Translations under genes and position numbers: made by a program
Shown here: positions 20,218 to 30,114 of the stretch, piece after piece
Numbering within the stretch: the stretch's first letter is position 1
Layout of the letters: every line of letters begins with the position of its first letter
Notes under the pieces: model-generated
The model's input: only the letters and a program-made list of their open reading frames with translations
The model's database searches: none
Told to the model about the DNA's origin: nothing
Origin: Erwinia amylovora
GTDB lineage: Bacteria; Pseudomonadota; Gammaproteobacteria; Enterobacterales; Enterobacteriaceae
Direction of reading: 5' to 3'
Assembly (NCBI RefSeq): GCF_017161565.1
Contig: NZ_CP066796.1
Location: 1,798,001 to 1,862,000, forward strand
Length of the DNA stretch: 64,000 nt

Positions 20218-20850
20218 ATGACCGTTATTGCCTGCCTGCATGCAGCCGAAAGCAACATTGACCTCTACGAGCAGTCGCTCCGGGCGCTGGATGAAGACGA
20301 TATCCAGTTATTGCACCGTGTAGAGAGCGATCTGTTTGCGCAGACGCAGACGGAAAGCGCGGTAACGCCGGCGATCGTCGCCGCCACGCGCCAGGCAATA
20401 GAGGCGCTGTGCCAGCAGGCGGATGCGGTGATTGTTACCTGTACCACTTTAGGGATCGCCGTATGGCAGGCTGAATTCAATAAACCGGTACTGCGTATTG
20501 ATACAACGCTGGCCAGGGTTGCCGCACGTTATCACGGCAATATCCTGGTACTTTGTACCGCCCGGTCAACGCTCGAATCCACCAGCCGGCTGTTTCGTGC
20601 CTTTATTCCCGGTGAACGGCTGTACGTTGAGTTAATCCCCCGCGCCTGGGCATGGTTTAACCGGGGCGATATAGCGGGCTATCACCGTGAGATAGCCCGC
20701 TATATTCTGCAGCGCCCCGAGGGCATGCTGGGCTGCATTGTGCTGGCACAGGCATCGATGAGCGGAGCGGAGAAATGCATCAACAGCACGCTGGCGGTTC
20801 TGAGCGGCCCACAGGTCAGCCTTCGCGCCGCGATTGAAGCGCTTCGATAA
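20218..20850 (+). CDS. Asp/Glu/hydantoin racemase family protein
   Basis: A 210-residue protein that fits the Asp/Glu/hydantoin racemase superfamily, with one likely catalytic Cys in AVIVTCTTLG and a second in MLGCIVLAQASM. The ATG at 20218 has a CAGGAG ribosome-binding site; an earlier frame start (20170) is not needed. Divergent pairing with hpxO suggests a role near allantoin or hydantoin metabolism. Klebsiella hpxA encodes an allantoin racemase of the same superfamily, but I cannot claim orthology. Confidence 0.72.
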   Translation: MTVIACLHAAESNIDLYEQSLRALDEDDIQLLHRVESDLFAQTQTESAVTPAIVAATRQAIEALCQQADAVIVTCTTLGIAVWQAEFNKPVLRIDTTLARVAARYHGNILVLCTARSTLESTSRLFRAFIPGERLYVELIPRAWAWFNRGDIAGYHREIARYILQRPEGMLGCIVLAQASMSGAEKCINSTLAVLSGPQVSLRAAIEALR

Positions 20851-20940
20851 TTCTGTCGGGGTGGAAATAAGCAGATTGAGTGGCAAAAATGGTTATGCCT
20901 GTTCTATAAAGAAGTTATCTGTTTGTATTCGGGGTGCGAA

Positions 20941-21387
20941 ATGTTTGATTTAACGCTGGCCATTCTGTTGTTCCTTGCCGCTTTAAGCTATTTCAGCCAC
21001 AACGTCACGGTCACCATCGCTCTGTTGGTGCTGGTCGTTATCCGCATGACGCCGTTACAGCACACCTTCCCCTGGATTGAAAAGCAGGGCGTAACGGTAG
21101 GGATCATCATCCTCACCGTTGGCGTCATGGCTCCCATTGCCAGTGGAACACTGCCATCATCGACGTTAATGCACTCTTTCCTGCACTGGAAATCGCTGCT
21201 GGCGATAGCCGTGGGGATGTTTGTTTCCTGGCTCGGCGGGCGCGGAATCACGTTGATGAGCAGCCAGCCAACGGTAGTGGGTGGTCTGCTGATTGGTACG
21301 ATTATCGGCGTGTCGCTGTTCAGGGGCGTACCGGTAGGCCCGCTGATCGCTGCCGGCCTGCTATCACTGATGCTCGGGAAAGGCTAG
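20941..21387 (+). CDS. yeaL: YeaL family membrane protein (UPF0756, DUF441)
   Basis: A 148-residue inner-membrane protein with about four hydrophobic segments, clearly of the DUF441/YeaL type ([38 protein letters not shown]). The length matches the family. The start at 20941 is preferred over an earlier in-frame codon at 20923 because it begins directly at the first transmembrane segment. Function unknown. Confidence 0.88.
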   Translation: MFDLTLAILLFLAALSYFSHNVTVTIALLVLVVIRMTPLQHTFPWIEKQGVTVGIIILTVGVMAPIASGTLPSSTLMHSFLHWKSLLAIAVGMFVSWLGGRGITLMSSQPTVVGGLLIGTIIGVSLFRGVPVGPLIAAGLLSLMLGKG

Positions 21388-21436
21388 CGAACTATGGTAA
21401 TCTGTCCCCCTGATATACCAGTAACTGAGAAACCGT

Positions 21437-21862
21437 GTGAGCAGCAAACAGGATAAACGTCAAAAACGCGCCAAAGCGAAAGCGAAGCAGGTTAATAAAG
21501 CCCGCGCCCACGGGCGTCAACTGGATGCCATCGGCCGCCAGAACTATGTTGCCACGCCAGAGATGCAGGCGCTGTTCGCAACGCTGCCGGAACTTGATGA
21601 AAGCGGGGAGATGCCGTTTGTCGGGGCAATTTACCACTGGTCAGCGTCAGAGTATCAATTTGACGGCACGCAGCAGGAAGGTGAGCAGCTTCAGGTCGCT
21701 GCGCTGTGCGTGATGTACATCCACTGGAAGACCAGCGGTGGGGCAACCACACTGGTACAGAATGAGCTGATCGAGGCTGCGCTGGGACTGGTTGAGAAAA
21801 ACGATGCCTTTAAGCAGCGTTATCAGCAGGCGCAAGCCGAAGCGGAAAGCACAGGGGCGTAG
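21437..21862 (+). CDS. Conserved hypothetical protein
   Basis: A 141-residue soluble protein that I do not recognise. The first 27 residues are very basic (KQDKRQKRAKAKAKQVNKARAHGR), then comes an acidic to neutral domain (LFATLPELDESGEMPFVGAIYHWSASEYQFDG) and a Gln/Ala-rich tail. The start is GTG at 21437, forty-nine bases after yeaL, so it may be cotranscribed. The basic leader could bind RNA or DNA; that is speculation. Confidence 0.65.
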   Translation: MSSKQDKRQKRAKAKAKQVNKARAHGRQLDAIGRQNYVATPEMQALFATLPELDESGEMPFVGAIYHWSASEYQFDGTQQEGEQLQVAALCVMYIHWKTSGGATTLVQNELIEAALGLVEKNDAFKQRYQQAQAEAESTGA

Positions 21863-21902
21863 CGCAACAGATAGCGGCATAAGCCCTCTCACGCCAGAAA
21901 AT

Positions 21903-21922
21903 GGGACGGAGCAAACCGTCCC
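21903..21922. terminator. Terminator hairpin between converging genes
   Basis: GGGACGG (21903-21909) pairs with CCGTCCC (21916-21922) around a 6-base loop. On the minus strand it is followed by ATTTTC, which suits termination of the glutamate dehydrogenase transcript. Confidence 0.6.
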
Positions 21923-21930
21923 TTGTGCTG

Positions 21931-23205
21931 TCAACCCGGGTATATCCCACGATCCTGGCGGGCCATCAGAATGCGTTCGCAGGCCACGATATAGGCGGCA
22001 GTGCGCAGACTGCAGCTTTTCTCGCGCGCCTTATCCCAGACGTGAATCATCGCCTCGGTCATTATTTTATCCATGCGCTCGTTAATCTCGTCTTCGCTCC
22101 AGAAGAAGCTGGCCATATCCTGTACCCATTCGAAGTAGCTAACGGTGACGCCACCCGCATTACAGATCACGTCGGGGACGACAATGACGCCGCGTGAGGT
22201 GAGCACGTCGTCAGCTTCAGGGAAGGTAGGGCCGTTAGCCCCTTCCAACACCAGACGGCAGTGCAGCTTTTCCGCGCGCTGCGGAGTAATCTGGCCTTCC
22301 AGCGCCGCCGGGATCAGAATGTCCATTTCTACAGCCCAGAACGCCTGGTGATCAATCTCACGCGCGCCGCTGAAACCAGCAATCTTCTTATGGGCGCTCT
22401 GCCATTCACCCAATGCAACCAGATCGATGCCGTTAGGGTTGAACAGCGTGGCGCTGTGATCCTGAATGGCAATCACCCGCGCTCCGGCAGCACAAAACAG
22501 GCGAGCCGCTTCGCTGCCGACGTTACCGAAGCCTTGTACCGCGACCGTCGCGCCTTCAATCTCAATCCCGTTGCGGCGTGCCACTTCCCGGCCGGTAATG
22601 AATACGCCGCGCCCGGTCGCCTTTTCACGCCCCAATGAACCGCCGAGGTGTATCGGCTTGCCGGTAACCACGCCGGTGACAGTGGTGCCGTGGTTCATCG
22701 AGTAGGTATCCATCATCCATGCCATCACTTTGGCATTGGTACCAACGTCCGGTGCAGGGATATCTTTTTGCGGGCCGATAATCAGGCCAATTTCGCTGGT
22801 ATAGCGGCGCGTCAGGCGCTCAAGTTCACCTTCAGACAGGCTGAAAGGGTCGACGCGAATACCGCCTTTCGCTCCGCCGTAGGGCAGATTAACTGCCGCA
22901 CATTTGATCGTCATCCACGCAGAAAGCGCCATCACTTCATTGAGATCGACGTTGGGGTGGTAGCGAACACCTCCTTTTCCCGGGCCTCGCGACAAATTGT
23001 GCTGAACACGGAAACCTTCAAAGTGACGAATGGAGCCATCGTCCATTTGCAGTGGGATATCAACAATGAGCGCACGTTTAGGATGACGCAGGGTATCAAT
23101 CCAACGTGATAAATCTCCAAGATGTGGTGCAACGCGATCGATCTGTTGCAGATAGGTTGACCAAGCCGTTTTGCTGCCATCAGAAACGTAAGAAAGCTTT
23201 TCCAT
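21931..23205 (-). CDS. Glu/Leu/Phe/Val dehydrogenase family glutamate dehydrogenase
   Basis: Catalyses reversible oxidative deamination of glutamate to 2-oxoglutarate. 424 residues, the size and sequence style of the RocG/GudB-like hexameric enzymes rather than E. coli GdhA (447). The catalytic lysine region [14 protein letters not shown] is present, with [18 protein letters not shown] before it and the Rossmann motif [16 protein letters not shown] near residue 215. The start at 23205 is the natural first ATG. It may act catabolically; cofactor preference cannot be read from the sequence with certainty. Confidence 0.92.
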   Translation of the reverse strand: MEKLSYVSDGSKTAWSTYLQQIDRVAPHLGDLSRWIDTLRHPKRALIVDIPLQMDDGSIRHFEGFRVQHNLSRGPGKGGVRYHPNVDLNEVMALSAWMTIKCAAVNLPYGGAKGGIRVDPFSLSEGELERLTRRYTSEIGLIIGPQKDIPAPDVGTNAKVMAWMMDTYSMNHGTTVTGVVTGKPIHLGGSLGREKATGRGVFITGREVARRNGIEIEGATVAVQGFGNVGSEAARLFCAAGARVIAIQDHSATLFNPNGIDLVALGEWQSAHKKIAGFSGAREIDHQAFWAVEMDILIPAALEGQITPQRAEKLHCRLVLEGANGPTFPEADDVLTSRGVIVVPDVICNAGGVTVSYFEWVQDMASFFWSEDEINERMDKIMTEAMIHVWDKAREKSCSLRTAAYIVACERILMARQDRGIYPG

Positions 23206-23766
23206 TACAAACCTTTATTCAGTTAGCGCCTGTCCGTTGGCGAGAGGTGGCCTGACGGGTGGCGCTTAGTTATAAATACTGTTTTGCCGTCGATGGCTCA
23301 GCGCATTTCACTGAGTTGCAGCTAATTTAACATCAAAAAAAAGTTTCCATCTTTTTAAATGATTGTGAAAATCTTAGATTTTAAGAGGTTGTCAGCACGA
23401 TCAACTGCATAACAAACGGTTTTTATAGTGGATATAGGGTAAACAGAAGGATGCCTGGTGGATAATTATGCAGTAATATTGCATAAGTTGCTGTGTCTTA
23501 TAATTTCCTGAAATTTGAATCCGATCATACTTTACAGCCAGGCGCCTGACTGCCGACACTGAACGGCATCGCACTACTTAATCAGGAAGAATGGCCAAAG
23601 CCAGATCCGTTGTAACGTTAAGCATTATTTTCCACTGGATGCCGAAAAAAGTGGCTGGAAAGCGATTAGCGCATTTCCGTACTTTGCCTGAACCGGCATA
23701 AGCGGTATTCTAGCGGCCGTATTGAGTCACTAAGTTCATGAAAAAAGTTTCATCATTGAGGTCGAC
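23206..23766. other. Intergenic region between glutamate dehydrogenase and fabV
   Basis: About 560 bases between divergent genes, markedly AT-rich around 23320-23520. No reading frame is convincing. It should contain both promoters; nothing more specific can be supported. Confidence 0.4.
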
Positions 23767-24966
23767 ATGATTATTAAACCACGCATCCGTGGCTTCATCT
23801 GTGTTACTGCCCATCCGGCGGGTTGTAAAGCTAACGTAGAAAAACAGATTGACTACGTCACCGCTCAGGGCGCGATTACCTCCGGCCCGAAAAAAGTGCT
23901 GGTGATTGGTGCCTCTACGGGTTACGGACTGGCTGCCCGTATCTCTGCCGCATTTGGTTGCGCTTCAGATACGCTGGGCGTGTTCTTCGAGCGCCCGGGC
24001 GAAGCGAACAAGCCGGCCACCGCTGGCTGGTATAATTCTGCTGCATTTGAAGAGCTGGCAACGGCGAAAGGGCTGTATGCGAAAAGTATCAACGGCGACG
24101 CTTATTCCGATGCGGTTAAGCAGAAGACTATTGAACTGATCAAACAGGATCTCGGCCAGGTTGACCTGGTCGTTTACAGCCTGGCTGCCCCGCGCCGCAC
24201 CCATCCGAAAACCGGAGAGGTGTTCAACTCCGCGCTGAAGCCGATTGGCAAGTCGCTGACCACGCGCGGTCTGAATACTGATAAAGAAACCATTACTGAC
24301 GTCTCGCTGGAACCCGCTTCACAGGAAGAGATCGACGGCACCGTAGCGGTAATGGGCGGTGAAGACTGGCAGATGTGGATTGACGCATTACTGGAAGCCG
24401 GCGTGCTGGCAGAAGGGGCCAAGACCACCGCTTTCACCTATCTGGGTGAGAAGATAACGCACGATATATACTGGAACGGCTCAATCGGTGAAGCGAAAAA
24501 GGATCTGGATAAGCGCGTTCTGGCCATTCGAAACACCCTGGCCGCACACGGCAACGGCGACGCCCGCGTTTCGGTGCTGAAAGCGGTCGTCACTCAGGCA
24601 AGCTCGGCGATCCCGGTAATGCCACTCTATCTTTCCCTTTTGTTCAAGGTAATGAAAGAGAAAGGTACCCACGAGGGCTGTATTGAGCAGGTGTACGGTT
24701 TGTTCAAAGACAGCCTGTACAACGCCGCGCCGATTATTGATGAAACCGGTCGCCTGCGTGCGGACTACAAAGAATTACAGCCAGAAGTTCAGGAAGAAGT
24801 GTCTGCATTGTGGCCGACCGTGAGCAATGAGAACCTGAATCAGCTGACCGACTTTGTTGGTTATAAAACCGAGTTTATGCATCTGTTTGGCTTCGGTCTG
24901 GAAGGCGTGGACTATGAAGCGGATGTGGATCCGGATGTGAAAATCAAAAATCTGGTGCAGATGTAA
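23767..24966 (+). CDS. fabV: Trans-2-enoyl-CoA/ACP reductase FabV
   Basis: NADH-dependent enoyl reductase of fatty acid synthesis and a triclosan-insensitive alternative to FabI. 399 residues, the standard FabV length. It begins [20 protein letters not shown], carries the cofactor loop [14 protein letters not shown] and the [14 protein letters not shown] segment, and has [27 protein letters not shown] with the Tyr and Lys of the active site. It is monocistronic and followed by a good terminator. Confidence 0.96.
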   Translation: MIIKPRIRGFICVTAHPAGCKANVEKQIDYVTAQGAITSGPKKVLVIGASTGYGLAARISAAFGCASDTLGVFFERPGEANKPATAGWYNSAAFEELATAKGLYAKSINGDAYSDAVKQKTIELIKQDLGQVDLVVYSLAAPRRTHPKTGEVFNSALKPIGKSLTTRGLNTDKETITDVSLEPASQEEIDGTVAVMGGEDWQMWIDALLEAGVLAEGAKTTAFTYLGEKITHDIYWNGSIGEAKKDLDKRVLAIRNTLAAHGNGDARVSVLKAVVTQASSAIPVMPLYLSLLFKVMKEKGTHEGCIEQVYGLFKDSLYNAAPIIDETGRLRADYKELQPEVQEEVSALWPTVSNENLNQLTDFVGYKTEFMHLFGFGLEGVDYEADVDPDVKIKNLVQM

Positions 24967-24983
24967 TTTTCTGCCAAATATGC

Positions 24984-25012
24984 AGGGGCGGCCGTTGGCT
25001 GCCCCTTTTTTA
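24984..25012 (+). terminator. Rho-independent terminator after fabV
   Basis: GGGGCGGCC and GGCTGCCCC pair (one G-U) and are followed by a run of six T, eighteen bases after the fabV stop. Confidence 0.85.
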
Positions 25013-25531
25013 TATGCGAAGCAGACTAAAAAAATGACCAACAGCCCAACAGCCCTGTCTGATATATAATGGCTGGGTGTACGTGAAGCGATCTCGCGGA
25101 TCCTGATTCCTAATCTACGCGATAACCCGTGACTAACATATTCATTAGCTCAACACATTGTATAGCATTGCTTTACAGGTGAGTCATTTTCTCTGCCTGG
25201 CGGCTGTGATGATTATTGTTTACGAGCTGATTTTAAATAGCCATTCGGCACCATCAACTGATGATTGATTCTGTTGTGAGTTCGATAGAACAAGTCAATT
25301 TTCTGCCTCTCATCATTGTAGTATGCCATTATTGCGAGGATGAAACGGCGTGGTTATCACATACCAGTCGCAAAGCATTGCGATGAATTTTCATTTTTTT
25401 TCTTGAAACCTTGCACTGTATTTTGTTCCTGTGAACGCGGAGATGAAGTTGTAAACGGCTGCGTATGTTTAAGCGCTGGCCGATGAATATAAATGACACA
25501 TACCCAAAATTTTAAATAACAGGAGTCTGCT
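25013..25531. other. AT-rich intergenic region with a possible transposase remnant
   Basis: About 520 bases before the GH18-like gene. The minus strand of 25213-25356 has an uninterrupted frame reading RRFILAIMAYYNDER and then HNRINHQLMVPNGYLKSARKQ before a stop at 25213. The YYNDER motif resembles the C-terminal part of IS3-type transposases, but there is no start or rest of a gene. No intact element is present. Confidence 0.3.
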
Positions 25532-26284
25532 ATGAGTAAATTTATTATTGGTGGCTGGAGTCAGTCGCTGGCTCATGAACCCCTTCGGGGATTTGATATA
25601 ATGATGTATGGCATGGTCACTAACCTGCAGGGGTTAACAACGGGTTCGTCCACTAACCCCGGCTGGAGCCCGGAAAAGAGTCATAAACCGGCTGGCAGCC
25701 CCGACTTCAACGGAAAAACTCTTTGGGTATATGGTGGAGGCGGATGTTCGCCGGCAGGCAAACCTGCAAATATGGAGGAAGTTTCGAGGATAGTTGAAGC
25801 CACATTGAATATGGCCTGGGATGGTGTGGATTTTGACGATGAATGCAACATGAACATCAACCTGGTTATAGAAGCTATGGCACAACTTAAAAAATGCCAG
25901 AAAGAGACCAGCTTTGGTTTTATTTCTGGTTATTCCTACAATCATCCTCAAACAAATTCAGGTGCTGTTTTAAATAACAAAATTAAGAGCCTGGTGCAGT
26001 CAGGACAATGCGATCGTTTAATACATTACTGCTATGCTGCTGCCATGTGGAGCAAGCAAGATATCATCGCTAATGTCATTCCCGCATTAGACAGAACGAT
26101 GTCACACGGTGCTGGAAATAAGCAGTGCATACTTGCTTTAACCAGCCGGGGACTGACTGACTGGAGCTTAAATTATTTTATCGACCAGGTGCTGGATTTT
26201 GCTTTGGGCGGATTATTCATCTGGAACTATGAGAAGTTAACAGCCGATCATTATCAAATAATCAAAGACAGATTATCGAAATAG
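25532..26284 (+). CDS. GH18-like (chitinase-fold) protein
   Basis: A 250-residue protein with the GH18 active-site motif DGVDFDDE at residues 97-104 (consensus DxxDxDxE; Glu104 would be the acid/base). A barrel-like pattern surrounds it (LWVYGGGG before, FGFISGYSYNH and FIWNYEKL after). It has no signal peptide, so it is cytoplasmic or exported by a leaderless route. It is short compared with typical chitinases (usually above 350 residues). The ATG has AGGAG nine bases upstream, and the gene is isolated and AT-rich, which suggests acquisition by transfer. The substrate is unknown. Confidence 0.75.
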   Translation: MSKFIIGGWSQSLAHEPLRGFDIMMYGMVTNLQGLTTGSSTNPGWSPEKSHKPAGSPDFNGKTLWVYGGGGCSPAGKPANMEEVSRIVEATLNMAWDGVDFDDECNMNINLVIEAMAQLKKCQKETSFGFISGYSYNHPQTNSGAVLNNKIKSLVQSGQCDRLIHYCYAAAMWSKQDIIANVIPALDRTMSHGAGNKQCILALTSRGLTDWSLNYFIDQVLDFALGGLFIWNYEKLTADHYQIIKDRLSK

Positions 26285-26340
26285 CCTTTCGGGCCTGTTT
26301 TAACTGGTCTTACACAGGTGAGGATAATGCCTTCACATGG

Positions 26341-26380
26341 TCAGGCAGAAGACCGCCCGGAGGGTCACTGCCTGATTTTC
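26341..26380 (+). terminator. Rho-independent terminator after the GH18-like gene
   Basis: TCAGGCAG (26341-26348) pairs with CTGCCTGA (26368-26375), with a further inner GACC/GGTC pairing, and TTTTC follows. It lies 57 bases past the stop codon. Confidence 0.75.
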
Positions 26381-26515
26381 TTAACTGCTTCGAACCCCTG
26401 GCGCTCTTCCCGTCGCTGACGGCGGTCACGCGGCATATCGGGCTGGGGAACAGTTCGCCAGGCATCCATGTTGAATGAATACTTCTCTGAGTGTAAATTT
26501 ATGCAGGTCTTTGTT

Positions 26516-26534
26516 GATAATGATTATCATTTGT
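26516..26534. promoter_or_regulatory. Fur box
   Basis: GATAATGATTATCATTTGT closely matches the 19-bp Fur consensus GATAATGATAATCATTATC. It lies about 115 bases before the TonB-dependent receptor, so the receptor should be iron-repressed. Confidence 0.85.
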
Positions 26535-26649
26535 ATATGATAGCGCACGCCAGTCGATTATTTGTCCCGCGAAATGATGAGGGGACCGTCTAATGCCGTT
26601 ATGGAAGCTATGCCTGAGCCTATACTCATAAACCATTCAGGTGTTTACC

Positions 26650-29039
26650 ATGTTCAATTTTTTTTTATACCCTCAGGGTATTTTTCACAGCACACTGATG
26701 ATGGGGGCGCTGTTTAGCGCCGCCATTACCACCACCAGCACCGCTGCACCACAGAGCGATATGCTGGCGGAAAACCGCTCCGGCCAGCAACAGAAATTGT
26801 CAGCCACGCCAGAGGATGATGCGCTAATGACCGTGCTTTCCCCCCCGGTTAAAAAGGGGCCGGAAGCAAGGTCAGTATTAACGCCGCGGATATGCAGCAA
26901 CGCGGTGCTAATGACTTTGGTTCCATCATGCGCTATCAGCCGCTGATCGGTGCGGTGGGCAGCAGCAGTGGTTCAGGTAGCGGAAAAAGCGGTTTTGACC
27001 GCGCGGGCTACGCCGGTTACAACATCCGTGGCCTGGAAAGTAACCGTGTGGCACTTAGCGTTGATGGCATCCCACAGCCGGATGCCACTGGCCGGGGCTA
27101 TGGCAGCCGTTCAGGAGTGAATACCGTTGGCATCGGGCGCGATTATATCGACCCGTATCTTTATGGCCGGGTAGATATTGAAGCCGGAGCGACGGCGACA
27201 TCACGCGCTAATACCGCGATGGGCGGTTCGGTCTCCTTCCTGCCAAAATCGGCAGACGATTATCTGCTGCAGGATAAACAAAGCTACTTTGGCTATCAGA
27301 GCGACTACGACTCTGCTAACCGTAGTTGGCATAATGGCATCACCGCAGCCGCCGGGGACGGGGATGTGCGCGGCCTGATTGCATACAGCCGCCGCGATGG
27401 GCAACAAACGCGTAATAACAGCGCCGTGCTGGATGCCTATCCCGCTAACTGGCATTCGGATGCCGTGCTCACTTCAGCGATCTGGCAGCCTGATGAACAG
27501 CATAAGCTGGCCGCTACCGTCGATGTCTACAGCAAAGTGAATCATAGCCGCTATGCAAGCTGGACTGACCGATTCAAAGAGCCGCTGGGTGAAGCTCACC
27601 AGCAAAGCAATACGCGGCGCTGGGGAATAAGCCTGAAGGATGAATGGATGCCAGACAATGACTGGATCGACAGTCTGAACAACAAAATCTATTTCCAGCA
27701 AACCGAAGCGCATGATAATACGTTAACTCCGCAGGAATTGCCGTCAACGGGCTATTCGCGCACCTATTCCGACTACAACGTCAAAACCTGGGGCTATAAA
27801 GCTCAGCTGGTGAAAACAGAGGGCCGCCATGCGATTTTGGCGGGAGTCAACGCCCAGCTTTCGGACAGTGAACGGCCGTTCAGCCAGTCGCCCATGCAGA
27901 CGGTAACGAAACCGCAGGCCGACAGCCGTACCCTGACGCTGGGGGCTTTTTTACAGGACAGTATACAGTATGACGTTGCTGGCCACGGTTTGGCCGTGGT
28001 GCCGGGAATACGCGTGGCGCATCAGGAAACAAAGCCGCAAAACCTGGCGAATATGGCTACCGGTACCGACGTCCTGACGCCCGATGATGCGCAAAAGCTG
28101 TACGGAAAAGCCAGCAGTGACAGCCAGCTGCTGCCATCCCTCAGTTTCAATTACGATCTAACTCCCGGATTGATGACATACCTGCAATACAGGCGTGGGG
28201 CGCAGTTCCCCAATGCCAGCCAACTTTATGGTTCCTGGAACCTGGGCAGTAACTATATTCCGGGAGCGCAATATGCGTTAATCGGTAATACCGGCCTGAG
28301 TACTGAAACCAGCAATAACATGGAGTGGGGGATAAAAGGACAGGTAAATGAAGCGGTAACTATCAACGCCTCACTGTTTTACAACACCTACAAAAACTTT
28401 ATTGCTTACACCCGTTATGGCCGGGTCAGCCATCCGGACAAGTTTGTCAATGTCCCTTCAAATATTGCGACGATTTATCAGGCGGAAAATCGAGATAATG
28501 CGTATATCCGGGGCGGGGAAATCAGCACTAAAATTCACTACGGTATCTGGTCAGATGAGTTGAGTGGTCTGAACAGCACCTTTGCACTTGGCTACAGTCA
28601 GGGTAAATCTAAGTCCAGTTACAGTGGCGACAAATATGTGGGCCTTGACAGTGTTGCGCCGATGAAAGCCATTCTCGCAATGGGTTGGGATGACCCGGCA
28701 CAGCGTTACGGGGCTGCGCTAACCGCGACCTTTGTCAAAGGTAAACAGGCAGAAACCACCAACCGTGAAGCCTGGCTGAATAACGGCAGCGAACTGACCG
28801 ATTCCGTCAGCGAATATACGCGCGTGCCGGGCTACGGGGTGGTGGATCTCAGTGCCTGGATGAAAGTCAGCAAGCAGGTTAAGTTGAATGGCGGGATCTA
28901 TAACCTGACCGATCGCAAATACTGGGATTACCTGAGCAGCCGCACTCTTAGCGGGCAGACAGCGCGCAATATGAATGACCGCGCCTTAGCCGTTATGCCG
29001 GGGCGTAACTTCCAGCTGGGCGTGAATGTTGAATTCTGA
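26650..29039 (+). pseudogene. TonB-dependent haem/haemoglobin receptor, frameshifted
   Basis: An outer-membrane receptor of the haem/haemoglobin family. The first frame holds the signal sequence and the start of the plug and runs to 26946. The main frame from about 26862 reads GSKVSINAADMQQRG and continues through the plug (YAGYNIRGLESNRVALSVDGIPQPD) and the 22-strand barrel to a terminal Phe. The frames meet at AAAAAGGGG (26851-26859). One added base gives KKGAGSKVSINAADMQQRG, which looks natural, and about 795 residues overall. A Fur box upstream supports iron control. TonB box and partner uptake genes are not next to it. The break is either an error in a homopolymer or an inactivating lesion. 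Confidence 0.85.
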
Positions 29040-29063
29040 CGCCTGAAATCGCCTTTTTACCAG

Positions 29064-29087
29064 GCCGCGCAATGCGCGGCTTTTTTT
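29064..29087 (+). terminator. Rho-independent terminator after the haem receptor
   Basis: A perfect 7-bp stem GCCGCGC/GCGCGGC with an AAT loop is followed by seven T, 25 bases past the receptor stop. Confidence 0.9.
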
Positions 29088-29094
29088 ATGCCGA

Positions 29095-29382
29095 TCAATC
29101 CGCGTGACGATCGATGTGCCCCAGGTCGCGCTGCGGGAAACAGACGGCGCGCACGCGGCGCTTGATCTCGGCAGCATCCGGGAAGCCATTATCATTTTTA
29201 CGGTCCCAGATGACCTGCTGGTTGACGCTGATTTTGTAAACCCCACCCGTAGTGGGAATGAGCGTAACCGCGCCGAGGTCAGTGCTGAATGTGTGCAGTA
29301 ACTCCTGGGCCAACCAGCTGGCGCGCAGCATCCAGTTACACTGGGAGCAATAATGTATGGTAACTAATGGCAGAGTAGTCAA
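29095..29382 (-). CDS. SelT/SelW/SelH (Rdx) family protein
   Basis: A 95-residue thioredoxin-like protein. It starts VTIHYCSQCNWMLRASWLAQELL, the Rdx-type CxxC redox motif with Cys in place of selenocysteine, and continues GGVYKISVNQQVIWDRKNDNGFPDA, characteristic of SelW-like proteins. The best start is TTG at 29382, with GAGG about nine bases upstream; the longer frame to 29421 runs through non-conserved sequence. The redox partner is unknown. Confidence 0.82.
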   Translation of the reverse strand: MTTLPLVTIHYCSQCNWMLRASWLAQELLHTFSTDLGAVTLIPTTGGVYKISVNQQVIWDRKNDNGFPDAAEIKRRVRAVCFPQRDLGHIDRHAD

Positions 29383-29441
29383 TATGTTAACCTCACAGGG
29401 GAAAATAACTGTTTGCAACACCCGGCAGCGTCTTACGCCTG

Positions 29442-30107
29442 TCAGTTTAACAAGCCAGCACCAACGTTAATCGACAGGCCGAGAATGGCCAGATTAAAAA
29501 TAAACGACAGCACCGCCTGCAGGGTAGTAACTCGCCTGATGGTGGTATTTCCGGTAGCCACATCGGCTGTCTGTGACGCTACCGCAAGGGTAAATGAGTA
29601 ATAAATAAAGTCCCAATAGCCTGGATCGTGCAGTTTATCGGGGAACAGTAAGGCCTTATGTGACTCAGTCTTGCTCAGATAAAACATATGCGCATAATGC
29701 ATGGCAAATGCCGTGGGGAGTAACGACCAGGATACCACCAACGTTGTAACGGTGAGTACAATATGCCGTACCTGGGCCGCATCTTTAAGATGTTTCACTT
29801 CGCCAAGTTCAAACAGGATTGCCAGAATACTGACCAGACAGGCAACACAGACTAAAGCCAGCACTGTTCCGGCGCTTTCATCCTGTACACGAGCAATACG
29901 GGCAATATCTTTTGCCGGCGTACGGAGCATCAGCCACCAAAGTGACAGCAGATATAGCCAGGCCAGCACATTCCAGCCTATTAACAGCCGCTGGGCCAAC
30001 GACTGGCTGGCAGGAATAAGGAAAAAACTGACCACAGACAGCAAAAAGGCAACCAGCAGGCGAGGGCGCGCCTGGTAGAGATGCCTGAGTGGGGGCCAGA
30101 AAGACAT
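29442..30107 (-). CDS. DUF1345 membrane protein
   Basis: A 221-residue inner-membrane protein with about five hydrophobic segments. The C-terminal part FYLSKTESHKALLFPDKLHDPGYWDFIYYSFTLAVASQTADV is typical of DUF1345. Function unknown. It lies seven bases downstream of the TetR-type gene on the same strand, so the two are probably cotranscribed. Confidence 0.85.
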   Translation of the reverse strand: MSFWPPLRHLYQARPRLLVAFLLSVVSFFLIPASQSLAQRLLIGWNVLAWLYLLSLWWLMLRTPAKDIARIARVQDESAGTVLALVCVACLVSILAILFELGEVKHLKDAAQVRHIVLTVTTLVVSWSLLPTAFAMHYAHMFYLSKTESHKALLFPDKLHDPGYWDFIYYSFTLAVASQTADVATGNTTIRRVTTLQAVLSFIFNLAILGLSINVGAGLLN

Positions 30108-30114
30108 TAATGCA

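Noticed and set aside
26365-26469. 34-residue minus-strand frame between the GH18-like gene and the Fur box
   Set aside because: Its stop falls inside the terminator hairpin of the GH18-like gene; no ribosome-binding site and no family.
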